A stretch of 64,000 nucleotides of DNA. It comes from Clostridia bacterium (GTDB lineage Bacteria > Bacillota_A > Clostridia > Christensenellales > Aristaeellaceae). The stretch covers positions 74,447-138,446 of the forward strand of contig BNUH01000001.1 in the NCBI GenBank assembly GCA_025997215.1, in the 5' to 3' direction. Each line of letters starts with the position of its first letter. Within the stretch, counting starts at the first letter, position 1. Position numbers and translations under genes: made by a program. The notes beneath the pieces are model-generated. The model saw only the letters and a list, made by a program, of their open reading frames with translations. It had not been told where the DNA came from and did not search any database. Of this stretch, positions 1-8,961 are shown piece by piece.

Positions 1-2
1 AG

Positions 3-1286
3 ATCGACCACAACCGCAGCGGGACCAGCCCTGATTTCATACTGGAGTTGAGTGAAATCGGAGGCTCCCCGGCGGTAAAGGTCGCGCCTGTCGGCGGCAA
101 GATCCCTGGCATCGGCATATCAGTCAGTTCACTATTATCCGATGAGGATTTGGTGAAGGTGGAGCAGATCATCATCAGAGTGGGCATTGAAGGGCTGGAT
201 GGGTCATTCCACCCAGTGTCCGGCAAGATCCACACATACACGGGCGATGGCAGCGAACCGCTGACCGAAACAATTAGCAAGTTCGCGATAATGGTGCCTG
301 AAAACAACATCAAGGATATATACGTTAAGCTGGCCGAGCCGTTTACTCCCGGCGCGCACAACTATATCTTGATCGAACCGACCCAGGACGATGGTACCGC
401 CTATACGGGCAAAAACAACGTATACATCTGTTCGATCTCCTTCCGGGATAAGGATTTGAACTTCCTGCCTGTCAATCTGGATGCGGGCGCTGACTTCCCG
501 GAGGGTTACGATCAGGTAGCGGCAACCTACGCAACCGAGCTGGTCACGCTGGGAGAGGCTCCGTTCGATGGCGGCTGGCTCAACTATAATTCCGGTGGCG
601 ACATAGGCATCGACGTTTGGCAGAAGGCCGTCGGCCTATTGGTCGAGTATGCGCCGCGTGAGGATGGCACAAGTCCGCTGGACACTAACTCCGGTGCGGG
701 CAAGTTCGTCATCCAGGTCATAGGCGGTCCGGCTGAACAGGGCTGGCGCGAGGTTGAGCTGAACGATGGCCTGGTCGAAAAGACCGAGGGCGAGTCGCTC
801 AAACTCTCGCTGGAGAATTTTGACCAGATCACCGAGGTGCAGAATGTCGGCTATGGCGCATGGGATGGCGCGGACACCATCACCAAGATTAGCCTGGTCG
901 TCAAGAAGGATCTTGAAGTATACGAACTGGGTGTGGCGCCGTTTGATGGCGGCTGGCTCAACTACAACTCCGGCGGCGAGGTAGGCTTGGAGGTATGGCA
1001 GCGCGCACAGGCGCTGGTCGTCGAATACGCGCCGCGCGAGGATGGCTCCAGTCCGCTCGATACTAACTCTGGTGCGGGAAAATTCGTTGTCCAGGTGGTA
1101 GGCGGTCCGGCGGAGCAGGGCTGGCGCGAAATAGAGCTGAACGATGGGCTGGTCGAGAAAGAGGAAGGCCAGAGTCTGACGCTCTCGCTGGAGGATTTCG
1201 ACCAAATAACCGAGGTACAAAATGTCGGCTACGGTGCGTGGGACGGCGCTGACACGATCACGCGCATCTACCTATTGCTTAAGTAA
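3..1286 (+). CDS. Secreted-type repeat protein with two tandem 126-residue beta-rich domains (5' partial)
   Basis: The frame is open to the window edge, so the gene is cut at its 5' end; a TTG at 48 is not a convincing start. The last part consists of two tandem copies of one domain, nucleotides 549-926 and 927-1283, each opening LG.APFDGGWLNYNSGG and closing with VGYGAWDGADTIT. The copies differ at many synonymous positions, so the duplication is not recent. The preceding 180 or so residues are also rich in beta-forming and aromatic residues. I do not recognise the family with certainty; the small, Gly/Trp/Tyr-rich units resemble carbohydrate-binding modules. A sugar-binding protein gene follows after 35 bases, which fits a role in glycan binding or degradation at the cell surface. 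That function is inference; the repeats are directly visible. Confidence 0.75.
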   Translation: MDHNRSGTSPDFILELSEIGGSPAVKVAPVGGKIPGIGISVSSLLSDEDLVKVEQIIIRVGIEGLDGSFHPVSGKIHTYTGDGSEPLTETISKFAIMVPENNIKDIYVKLAEPFTPGAHNYILIEPTQDDGTAYTGKNNVYICSISFRDKDLNFLPVNLDAGADFPEGYDQVAATYATELVTLGEAPFDGGWLNYNSGGDIGIDVWQKAVGLLVEYAPREDGTSPLDTNSGAGKFVIQVIGGPAEQGWREVELNDGLVEKTEGESLKLSLENFDQITEVQNVGYGAWDGADTITKISLVVKKDLEVYELGVAPFDGGWLNYNSGGEVGLEVWQRAQALVVEYAPREDGSSPLDTNSGAGKFVVQVVGGPAEQGWREIELNDGLVEKEEGQSLTLSLEDFDQITEVQNVGYGAWDGADTITRIYLLLK

Positions 1287-1321
1287 TCAACCCAACGATA
1301 ATTATCTAAGGAGGATTGACT

Positions 1322-2776
1322 ATGAGGAAGATACTCACTGCAGTTCTGGCGCTGATTTTGGTATTGAGCTTATCGCTCGGAGGCGGAGCGCTGGCGGCCA
1401 TCAACCCCGAAGCGCCCACGGGCACGATGGGCCAGGCGAAGTATGTGGACGGCAAGCGCGTTATCCGCGTTGCCAATTGGTTCGGCTTCACAAATCCGGG
1501 TTACTACTCCGACCTGATGCCCGAGGAACAGGCCGAGGATTTCCTTATCCGTCCCGAAGCTAAGGAGGCCGAGTACAACCGTCTGCTGGAGATCGAGGAA
1601 AAGTACAACGTTAAGTTCGAGTTTATTCGCACGACATTCGACGGACAGCAGATCAGCCTGGACGAGGGCGTGCTCTCCGGCATGCCCGAGGCGGACATCT
1701 ACAACGTCGACATACAGTTTGGCTTGACGTACATAGTCAATGGCTATCTGTACGCACTGGAGGATCTGACCACGCCGGACGACGACGTATTCACCACTCA
1801 ACAGGTGGAACGCGCGCTCAAGATGGATTTCCAGGATAGGTCCTACGCATTTGCGGACAAGAACAGCGACACGACCGTATACATGCTGGGTTTCAACTGG
1901 ACGCTGCTCCAGTCGAAAGGCCTTGAAAACCCGCAAGATCTATGGGATCGCGGCGAGTGGACGTGGGATGCGTTCATCGATTACTGCACGAAGCTGACCG
2001 ACATTACGGGCAGCACGCCGATATATGGGCTGGGCGGATTCTGGACGGACGAACTGGATGGGTTCCTGCGTTCGAATGGCGCGAACATCGCCGCCTCGGT
2101 AGAAGGCGGGCTGCTAAGCGCAGCCACGGGCGAGGTGCTCGATCTGTATTCGAAACTGTATGTCGATCTGAAGGTCGCTCAGCCCTGGAATGCCGACGAT
2201 TGGACGCCGAACAATAACTACGCCGACGGGCACCTGGCGTTCTTCGACGCGGCGAACTGGATACTGAACGGCACCGACGTGTACAGCGGCGGCGGTATGG
2301 CCAAACCATTGCCCTTTGAGATAGGGGTGGTGCCATACCCGGTCGGGCCAAGCGGCAACAAGGACACCAACACGCACAACAAGGTCACTGGCAATTACTG
2401 GGTAATCCCCAAGGGTGTTGAGGATCCATCGCTGGTATACAACGCCTTCAAGGAAATGCGCGACTGGTACGGCGGCGTCTGGGATAACATCTATACCTAC
2501 GATGTGATCGACCCGGATGATGTGCCGCTGTCCTGGAGCGAGCAGATCGATGTCGCAATGGCGCTGGGCAATGAGGAACTGGCCGAGAACAATATACGGT
2601 TGAACAACATGATGATGTGGTCGGTCAGCTTCGATCCGTGGGGCAGCTTGAGCATCGATACGGAGTACGGCGGATTTTCGATGGTGCCGATCATGAACGG
2701 CGAGCTGACCCCCGCGCAGTTCCAGGAGACGTTCAAGCAGCCGCTTGCTGCCGCGTTGGAGGCTCTGTACAAGTAA
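1322..2776 (+). CDS. ABC transporter extracellular solute-binding protein, carbohydrate type
   Basis: A 484-residue exported protein. The start is the ATG at 1322, just after AAGGAGG at 1308-1314. A signal peptide covers about residues 1-25 (MRKILT, a hydrophobic stretch, then GALA) with no lipobox cysteine. The mature part has the layout of family 1 sugar-binding proteins: an early VIRVANWFG strand, an EEKYNVKFEF segment, the LYALEDLT region, and aromatic stretches such as RGEWTWDAF. It should capture an oligosaccharide outside the cell and hand it to a membrane permease pair. No permease genes follow; the next gene is on the other strand, so its partners must lie upstream of the window or elsewhere. 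The substrate cannot be read from the sequence. Confidence 0.9.
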   Translation: MRKILTAVLALILVLSLSLGGGALAAINPEAPTGTMGQAKYVDGKRVIRVANWFGFTNPGYYSDLMPEEQAEDFLIRPEAKEAEYNRLLEIEEKYNVKFEFIRTTFDGQQISLDEGVLSGMPEADIYNVDIQFGLTYIVNGYLYALEDLTTPDDDVFTTQQVERALKMDFQDRSYAFADKNSDTTVYMLGFNWTLLQSKGLENPQDLWDRGEWTWDAFIDYCTKLTDITGSTPIYGLGGFWTDELDGFLRSNGANIAASVEGGLLSAATGEVLDLYSKLYVDLKVAQPWNADDWTPNNNYADGHLAFFDAANWILNGTDVYSGGGMAKPLPFEIGVVPYPVGPSGNKDTNTHNKVTGNYWVIPKGVEDPSLVYNAFKEMRDWYGGVWDNIYTYDVIDPDDVPLSWSEQIDVAMALGNEELAENNIRLNNMMMWSVSFDPWGSLSIDTEYGGFSMVPIMNGELTPAQFQETFKQPLAAALEALYK

Positions 2777-2800
2777 AGGTTTCGGTTTATACTAAAGATG

Positions 2801-2824
2801 AGGGGCTGGCGGTTGCCGGCCCCT
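2801..2824 (+). terminator. Hairpin after the solute-binding protein gene
   Basis: AGGGGCTGGC and GCCGGCCCCT pair around a GGTT loop (9 of 10 pairs plus one G-T), 24 bases past the stop codon. The following bases are only moderately T-rich, so it is a weak intrinsic terminator or a transcript-end stabiliser. Confidence 0.5.
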
Positions 2825-2878
2825 TGAAATATTTGCGATAAATATAGGGTTTTTTAGGCGTGGGATGTGGTTACCCGC

Positions 2879-4459
2879 TCATGTCTCTTCCAGAAAGGGC
2901 ACGATCACTTCATATATCTCATAACCGTTATGATTTACCCACTTCCCTCGCTCCGGCTGCCTTATCTTGTTGCCGCAGAATACTAGCAGATAACCCTTAC
3001 GCTTGCCCTTCGCATCCAGGTATTTGGTTATCTGGTCATATGCGTCATGTTCAAGCTTCTCACCATGCCAGAGCTTCAACTCAACAATGAACTCGTCCTT
3101 ACCATAGAATACGGCTATATCCATTCGCATGTCATCTCGTGTCTGTACCTCAACCGCGTAGTGGCCAGTTCCGTTGATGATGGGGGTTAGGAAGATAAGG
3201 AAGAGTAATCGAGCATTTTCTTCCACGAATCGAGCGTCACGTTTGCGATATTCTGTTTTCATAAGCAAAGAGAATCGCGATAGCACTTGCGACATGTCCA
3301 AAACTCCGTTATGGGCATATTGCGATGGACTGGTTTCGCTCGCCGGAATACGATACTTTGTGCGCATGACAGATATCATATGGTTATAAATGTACTGCTC
3401 GAATATGCGATTCGAGACAGACACGCTCAACCCATCTCGCTTTAAGATTCCAAACATCAATCCCAATGAGATGTTTGGATCGGACGGCACAAATGAAACA
3501 CGCTCGCCGCGAAGCAGTATTCCTTCCACCAAAGCTCGGAAGCTCTCATTATTTTCGAGATTCTTTATGATGTCATCAAATAAAGTATTCGTTTCCAGAA
3601 GCATCTGGTAAACAACATTTTGAACTCCGCTTACCGTCCAATCGTGCGTTCTTTCGTCGATCTTCTTACAGATCGCACTGACCAGGTACGGATACCCTGA
3701 AGTTTGGTCATGGATCGCATGCGAGACCGATTGTACGTCCATGCCAGTATGATGATCCGTCTCATACTCCTTAAGCATCTCCGCAATCTCATCGGCGGAG
3801 AAGCTCATGTCTATGTCAAACGGCGCGGCTATGTTCCATGGACTGTTATAGGTATGTTTATCATCAGGACGAATCTTCAACTTTAGATTCTTAATGTTAT
3901 AAACACCAGCAAGAACGACACTCTTGAACGTCGCTTCATGCTCGTCGTCGCTATATGAAGCGCGTGTCAAGTATTTATCACGCAACATACCAAGAAAACT
4001 AAGAAATAGCTGATTATCTGACGACTTATCGACCTCGTCGATCATCAAGACCACTGGTTTGTTACAAGCACAAACCAGCTTTGTGATTCGGTCACGAAGA
4101 ATAAGCAGGTTGAATTTTTCCGCATCAGCTTTCCAATTATTGATTATATTATCATCAACAGCAGATCGAGCTAATTGGGAAGCGCAGGTCAGGATAAATG
4201 ATCGAATGAATTCCGTAGTATCTCGCAGGATCGAATCATCCAACCCTTCAAAGCTGATTTTTATTACGATATACTTACTCGATAGATAATGCTCTAACGC
4301 CCGCAGCGTCGTCGTTTTCCCATACTGACGTCCACGGTTAATGGTGAAGTACTCACCCAATTCTACTAAAGTATGATCAATCTCCTGCACTCGCTGGCTG
4401 AGATCAACCATATAGTGTTTCGCGGGCATGCACAGCCCGTTAATATTGAACTTCTTCAT
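2879..4459 (-). CDS. AAA-type ATPase with C-terminal PD-(D/E)XK nuclease-like domain
   Basis: A 526-residue protein of the AAA-ATPase-like/PDDEXK family common in gut and rumen anaerobes, whose cellular role is not established. The P-loop is GRQYGKTTT near residue 42. A Walker B-like VVLMIDEVDKSSD stretch lies near residue 140. The C-terminus carries DIAVFYGKDEFIVELK, the D...ExK pattern of PD-(D/E)XK nuclease folds. The start ATG at 4459 follows GAGGAGGGCC. The gene stands alone between unrelated operons, and its codon use is visibly more AT-rich than its neighbours, which suggests acquisition by transfer. It could be a mobile-element, defence or toxin-like gene; only the two domains are supported by sequence. 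Confidence 0.85.
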   Translation of the reverse strand: MKKFNINGLCMPAKHYMVDLSQRVQEIDHTLVELGEYFTINRGRQYGKTTTLRALEHYLSSKYIVIKISFEGLDDSILRDTTEFIRSFILTCASQLARSAVDDNIINNWKADAEKFNLLILRDRITKLVCACNKPVVLMIDEVDKSSDNQLFLSFLGMLRDKYLTRASYSDDEHEATFKSVVLAGVYNIKNLKLKIRPDDKHTYNSPWNIAAPFDIDMSFSADEIAEMLKEYETDHHTGMDVQSVSHAIHDQTSGYPYLVSAICKKIDERTHDWTVSGVQNVVYQMLLETNTLFDDIIKNLENNESFRALVEGILLRGERVSFVPSDPNISLGLMFGILKRDGLSVSVSNRIFEQYIYNHMISVMRTKYRIPASETSPSQYAHNGVLDMSQVLSRFSLLMKTEYRKRDARFVEENARLLFLIFLTPIINGTGHYAVEVQTRDDMRMDIAVFYGKDEFIVELKLWHGEKLEHDAYDQITKYLDAKGKRKGYLLVFCGNKIRQPERGKWVNHNGYEIYEVIVPFLEET

Positions 4460-4486
4460 CTCGGTAGGCCCTCCTCAATAGGTTCA

Positions 4487-4495
4487 GTATACCAT
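4487..4495 (-). promoter_or_regulatory. Extended -10 promoter element for the AAA-ATPase gene
   Basis: On the minus strand this reads TGGTATACT, an extended -10 box, 28 bases before the start codon. No good -35 hexamer is seen, as is usual for extended -10 promoters. Confidence 0.5.
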
Positions 4496-4544
4496 GTTTT
4501 ACAAGGAAAGGGAAGGGAAGGCTTCGAGATGTTTGTATAAGAGA

Positions 4545-5705
4545 TTATCTGTGCATCCTCCCCCGGATGCATGACAGGCTGTCGAGCGCGGCAAGCAATG
4601 TTTCATCCTTTTTCGCGAAGTGGAAACGAATCAGATCGTTGACGGGTTCACGAAAGAAACTGGATCCGGGTACAGCGCCGACACCGACCTTCCGCGCCAG
4701 CTCTTCGCAGAACTCAAGGTCGCTGTCATAGCCAAAGTCGGATATGTCCACCAGAACATAATACGCGCCTTGAGGTTCAGTGAATACTAAGCCAGCGTTT
4801 CGCAGGCCCGCCAGGAACAGTTCGCGCTTTTGGGTGTATTCGTGTGCAAGCGCATCGTAATAACTCTGTGGGAGAACGAGTCCGGCTATCGCGGCCTCCT
4901 GTAAAGGCGCGGCAGCGCCGACTGTCAGAAAGTCGTGAACCTTCCGCGCCGTGTCAATTATCTCGGAAGGCGCGATAATATAGCCCAGCCGCCATCCTGT
5001 GATCGAATAGGTCTTCGACAGCGACGAGCAGCACAGAGTTCTCTCGCGCATACCTGGTAAAGACGATATGTATACATGACGATTAGGCGCGTATACGATA
5101 TGCTCGTACACCTCGTCGGTGATAACGTACGCGTCATATTTGACGGCCAACTGCGCCACAATCGTAAGTTCTTTGCGCGTGAAAACCTTGCCTGTCGGAT
5201 TCGAGGGGTTGCATAATATCAGCGCCTTCGCGCCGTCTCGAAACGCATCCTCTAAAACCTCCGGATCGAAATCAAACCCCGGCGGCGTGAGCGGTACATA
5301 AATGGGTTCCGCTCCGGCTAATATGGCATCCGCCGCGTAGTTTTCATAAAACGGTGAGAATACCGCCACCTTATCTCCTGGATTAACAATCGTCATCATG
5401 GCGCACATCATGGCTTCCGTGCTGCCGCAAGTGACGACTATTTCGCTGTTGGGATCGATGGGGTATCCGAAGTACGCGCTTTGCTTCGCAGCCAGCGCCT
5501 CGCGGAAGTTTTGCGCGCCCCATGTCACGCTGTATTGATGCGGCAGCGAGCGCACATCCTTCAACGCGTCAAGCAGCTGGGGCGGCGGATCAAAATCGGG
5601 AAAGCCCTGCGACAAATTGATCGCGCCGTATTGCTGCGATATACGCGTCATCCTGCGTATAACGGAATCGGTAAAGCCGGATGTGCGCTGCGATAAACCT
5701 CTCAT
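4545..5705 (-). CDS. Class I/II pyridoxal-phosphate aminotransferase
   Basis: A 386-residue fold-type I PLP enzyme of the aspartate/aromatic aminotransferase group. The cofactor lysine is K231 in SSLSKTYSITGWRLGY. NPSNPTGKVF near residue 166 and the ITDEVYEH segment near residue 195 are family hallmarks, and the SQGFPDFDPP segment near residue 32 resembles kynurenine/aromatic aminotransferases. It should move an amino group between an amino acid and a 2-oxo acid in the cytoplasm. It is the last gene of a five-gene minus-strand operon with a CoA-ligase-like gene and a TauABC-type importer, so an aromatic or other uncommon amino acid is a plausible substrate. Exact specificity cannot be read. 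Confidence 0.9.
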   Translation of the reverse strand: MRGLSQRTSGFTDSVIRRMTRISQQYGAINLSQGFPDFDPPPQLLDALKDVRSLPHQYSVTWGAQNFREALAAKQSAYFGYPIDPNSEIVVTCGSTEAMMCAMMTIVNPGDKVAVFSPFYENYAADAILAGAEPIYVPLTPPGFDFDPEVLEDAFRDGAKALILCNPSNPTGKVFTRKELTIVAQLAVKYDAYVITDEVYEHIVYAPNRHVYISSLPGMRERTLCCSSLSKTYSITGWRLGYIIAPSEIIDTARKVHDFLTVGAAAPLQEAAIAGLVLPQSYYDALAHEYTQKRELFLAGLRNAGLVFTEPQGAYYVLVDISDFGYDSDLEFCEELARKVGVGAVPGSSFFREPVNDLIRFHFAKKDETLLAALDSLSCIRGRMHR

Positions 5706-5730
5706 AGCCGCTTCAAAACCGTCCTATCAT

Positions 5731-5760
5731 TGTTTCGATCTGTTTCAACCTGTTTCGACC
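5731..5760. repeat. Three tandem 10-bp repeats (TGTTTCGACC-like)
   Basis: TGTTTCGATC, TGTTTCAACC and TGTTTCGACC follow each other exactly. They sit in the 63-base gap between the ligase-like gene and the aminotransferase. The one-helical-turn period would suit a DNA-binding protein or an RNA-level spacer; function unknown. Confidence 0.6.
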
Positions 5761-5768
5761 AAATTCCA

Positions 5769-7130
5769 TCAAATCGAATAATCGCTGGGTGATTTCACTT
5801 TGGTGACGACGCGCTCATCCTTGATACGCTTCGCCTTGTGGGTACTGCGTTCAAGACTGCCGTCGGGGAGCACGATCACGCTGGCGGGCTTGACGCCGAT
5901 GCGAGCTTTAAGCGAGTCGGTTACGCGTCTTGCCACATCAGCGTCGCTGACCTTTCCGGCGGTGGCGTTCTCGACCGTGACCTCGAACTTGCAGGTGAAG
6001 CTCTCCTCATAGATGCGCACTGAATATTCACCCGTGACCTCTGGCAGTTCCCGGACTGTATACTCTATATCGGATGGGTAAACGTTCACAGCGCTGACGA
6101 TGAACATATCATCCTTGCGTCCGTCAACAAATATCCTGCCATGAGTGCGCCCGCACTTGCACCTGTCGATGACGAACCGGCCTATGTCGCCCGTGCGGAA
6201 TCGGATAATCGGCCTAGCTTTTTTACGAAGCGTTGTGAACACCAGCTCGCCGCGCTCGCCTGGCTTCAACAGTTCATCGGTCACCAGGTCAACCGTCTCA
6301 ACATAGATGTGATCCTCCGCGATGTGCAAACCGTCGTGGTATTCGCACTGTCCGGCGCACGCGCCGAATATATCCGACAGCCCGTAGAAGTCATACACGT
6401 CAGCGCCCCATAGCTCTGCGATCGCGTCGCGAGTCGCGTCAATTGAGCCGCCCATTTCACCCGCAACCATTATCTTGCGGATTGACAGATCGGTCCGTGG
6501 ATCGACGCCGCTCTTTCGGCAGGTTTCGCCAAGATACCACGCATATGAAGGACTCGTCCATATACACGTCGGCTGATACGTCTTCAGTATATAGATCAGA
6601 CGCTCGCTGGGCAAGGTGCCGCCCCAGATACACAGCGCGCCGAGCTGTTGCGCGCCAATGACATCCGGTCCGCCGACATACAACGAAAAGTTGAGCGCAT
6701 GGACATATCGATCATTCGGACGCATGCCCGCGGCCCAGAACAGCCGGGACTCGACGTCCTGCCATTCGTCAAAATCCTGCTGGGTAAACGGGCTCATGGT
6801 CGGTACGCCCGTTGAACCGCTGGATGTTGAGACGAAAACAACATCCTCTTCGGGTACAGCGGCGAGTTCGCCCAGGAAAGAACCCACGCCCTGCGTGTCG
6901 CGCTGCGTTTTCTTGTCGATAAATGGGAATTTTGCCAGATCAGCCAATGATGTAAGATCCGGCGGCACCACGCCTGCAGCGTCAAACGCGCGCTTATAGT
7001 ATGGCGAATGCTCATACGCCCACGTCAGTTCTTCACGCAACGCCTTGAGCTGATACTCGCCCAGTTGTTCGCGGGATTGAGTTTCGATCTCCTCGCGCCA
7101 GTAATTGCCACTAGGTAAATGCTTTGCCAT
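5769..7130 (-). CDS. paaK: Phenylacetate-CoA ligase / coenzyme F390 synthetase family protein
   Basis: A 453-residue AMP-forming adenylate enzyme. STSSGSTGVPT at residues 101-111 is the phosphate-binding loop, FYGLSDIFG is the adenine-site motif, and the C-terminal domain carries DDMFIVSAVNVYPSDIE. PaaK enzymes activate aryl acids to CoA thioesters with ATP; relatives act on other carboxylates. Length and motif order match PaaK, without extra domains. ATG at 7130 follows GGGGGAT. The gene lies 38 bases downstream of a TauC-type permease and upstream of an aminotransferase, suggesting that the importer brings in the acid or amino acid that is activated here. Family assignment is firm; aryl specificity is inferred from family and context. 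Confidence 0.88.
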   Translation of the reverse strand: MAKHLPSGNYWREEIETQSREQLGEYQLKALREELTWAYEHSPYYKRAFDAAGVVPPDLTSLADLAKFPFIDKKTQRDTQGVGSFLGELAAVPEEDVVFVSTSSGSTGVPTMSPFTQQDFDEWQDVESRLFWAAGMRPNDRYVHALNFSLYVGGPDVIGAQQLGALCIWGGTLPSERLIYILKTYQPTCIWTSPSYAWYLGETCRKSGVDPRTDLSIRKIMVAGEMGGSIDATRDAIAELWGADVYDFYGLSDIFGACAGQCEYHDGLHIAEDHIYVETVDLVTDELLKPGERGELVFTTLRKKARPIIRFRTGDIGRFVIDRCKCGRTHGRIFVDGRKDDMFIVSAVNVYPSDIEYTVRELPEVTGEYSVRIYEESFTCKFEVTVENATAGKVSDADVARRVTDSLKARIGVKPASVIVLPDGSLERSTHKAKRIKDERVVTKVKSPSDYSI

Positions 7131-7168
7131 GATTTTATCCCCCTTATACCTGATTATTTATTTGCATG

Positions 7169-8128
7169 TTACTTCCATCTTAATAAAAAACGCTGCAGTT
7201 TGTTGAATGCGAAATATACAAGGCTGATAACGGTACCGATTGCTATTACCCCGACGATAGTTCGCGTATAATTCCCCAGGTCTGAATAGTTTTTCACATA
7301 AAACCCCAGCCCGGATTTCGCTGCGATCATCTCGGCGGACGTAAGCAGTATGAACGATACGGTGAGCGCCTGCGACGCGCCCAGCAGTATTTGAGGCAGC
7401 GCGGCATTGATGACGATGTTGAACAGCATGGAAAAACGCCGGACGCAAAGTGACCGCGCAGCGTTGATCACCTGTCTGTCAATGAGCATGACGCCGCTCA
7501 TCGTACCGCCCAGTATCGGCCAGAACGAAGCCAGGAATATGACCATGGCGGAGACCGTCTTGAACGTAGGCAGCAAGGCTATCCCATACGGGATGTATAC
7601 GACCGGCGGGATCGAGCCGATGAACTTCGATATCAGCGCAGCGGCCGATCCGAACCTCGCGCTGCTGCCCAAGGCCAGGCCCAGAGGAACGGCAATCACC
7701 AGGGCGAGCGAGTATCCCTTGACTATCAACAATAATGACGCACCTGTATGTGTCAGCAACGGCTGCGCGTCCTGGAGAATCTGCCTTATAACTATCCCTA
7801 ATGAGGGGAACAGCTGTTCCCTCAATATATTCAGCTTCACGGTCGCCAGCGTCCAACCAATGAATAGCACATATATAAATGACGCTATATCTGAAAACAA
7901 TGTCAGTGAGGCGTTCTTTTCTGAATTTCGTCTTTTTATGATTAATGAAACAGCTATAAGCGCAGTCTCGACAATTGCAATGAAAACTATGGCGTAAACC
8001 GGCGCGTCGGCGACCGGCAAATCCGTCTTGCCGCGCATCTTTGATGAAGCCGTAGGCAGCAGTTGTATGAGCATGAACACAATAAACAATACATGCGAGA
8101 CGCGTATAAACCGCTTTCCTTGCCTCAT
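7169..8128 (-). CDS. ABC transporter permease, nitrate/sulfonate/taurine type
   Basis: A 319-residue inner-membrane protein with about six hydrophobic segments. Two N-terminal helices (near residues 9-23 and 47-63) precede the binding-protein-dependent permease core. The coupling-helix EAA-like loop is RSLCVRRFSMLFNIVINAALPQI. The core resembles SsuC/TauC. Its first four bases overlap the stop of the ATP-binding gene (ATGA), indicating translational coupling. It forms the channel for the substrate delivered by the binding protein encoded at 8945-10030. The two extra N-terminal helices make it longer than typical SsuC (about 260 residues). Confidence 0.9.
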   Translation of the reverse strand: MRQGKRFIRVSHVLFIVFMLIQLLPTASSKMRGKTDLPVADAPVYAIVFIAIVETALIAVSLIIKRRNSEKNASLTLFSDIASFIYVLFIGWTLATVKLNILREQLFPSLGIVIRQILQDAQPLLTHTGASLLLIVKGYSLALVIAVPLGLALGSSARFGSAAALISKFIGSIPPVVYIPYGIALLPTFKTVSAMVIFLASFWPILGGTMSGVMLIDRQVINAARSLCVRRFSMLFNIVINAALPQILLGASQALTVSFILLTSAEMIAAKSGLGFYVKNYSDLGNYTRTIVGVIAIGTVISLVYFAFNKLQRFLLRWK

Positions 8129-8961
8129 ATCATAACCTCGCCGCTTGCGGCCTCTCTATGGTGATCGCCAAAGAAATCGGCGTACAGTTCGCGCCTGTAG
8201 TCGTCATAAACGACCGAGCGCATCAATTCCTCACGGTAACGCGGACGCGGAAACTGTACGGGAATGTCGCGCCGCACACGTCCTGGGCTGTCCGTGAGCA
8301 GGATGATCCTGTCGGATAGAAAGATCGCCTCATCCAGATCGTGCGTTACAAATACCACCGTTTTGCGCGTGCTTTCATGAGCCCATAAATCCAGAAGCAA
8401 TTCTTGGAGAATTACGCGATTCCTCGCGTCGACAGCCCCGAACGGTTCATCCATTAGCAATATTTCACAGTCCATGGCCAGCGCGCGAACGATGGCCACG
8501 CGCTGCTGCATACCGCCGCTCAACCTGGATGGGTACCTGTTTGCGGCGTCGGCCAGTCCAACCTTAGCGAGATATGTGTCGGCAATCTCGCGTATCGCGC
8601 GGTTGGACAGACCACGCTTGGATTGCTTCACGCCGAAGATCACGTTCTCTCGCGCGGTCATCCATGGGAATAGCGAATACTGCTGGAATACAACGCCGCG
8701 ATCCAGGCCTGGACCTGATACGATTTTGCCATCGCTAGTGATAACCTTACCATCGATAGATACAACGCCGCTAGAGGGGCATGTAAGCCCCTCTAGCACG
8801 GATAACAGCGTACTCTTGCCGCAGCCGCTTGAACCGACGATGCTGACAAACTGTCCGCCTGGTACGCTAAGCGAGATTCCGTCGAGCGCGCGATGGTTCT
8901 GCCCGCGCTCGTTGAAATCAACAACCAGATCTTTTATCTCGATCTTAGATATCATTTGCAT
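8125..8961 (-). CDS. ABC transporter ATP-binding protein, nitrate/sulfonate/taurine type
   Basis: About 278 residues. Walker A is GSSGCGKST (residues 43-51), the signature is LSGGMQQR, and Walker B is ILLMDEPFGAVD, followed by the H-loop VFVTHDLDEA. This is the SsuB/TauB subgroup that drives sulfonate, nitrate or aromatic-acid importers. The frame is open back to 9063, but that would overlap the binding-protein gene by 119 bases. The ATG at 8961 (or 8955) starts directly before the first conserved strand, overlaps by only 17 bases, and is preferred. The subunit pairs with the permease at 7169-8128. Confidence 0.92.
   Translation of the reverse strand: MQMISKIEIKDLVVDFNERGQNHRALDGISLSVPGGQFVSIVGSSGCGKSTLLSVLEGLTCPSSGVVSIDGKVITSDGKIVSGPGLDRGVVFQQYSLFPWMTARENVIFGVKQSKRGLSNRAIREIADTYLAKVGLADAANRYPSRLSGGMQQRVAIVRALAMDCEILLMDEPFGAVDARNRVILQELLLDLWAHESTRKTVVFVTHDLDEAIFLSDRIILLTDSPGRVRRDIPVQFPRPRYREELMRSVVYDDYRRELYADFFGDHHREAASGEVMI

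Noticed and set aside
636..1220. 194-residue minus-strand frame opposite the repeat protein
   Set aside because: It is the complement of the two repeated domains; codon positions follow the plus-strand gene.
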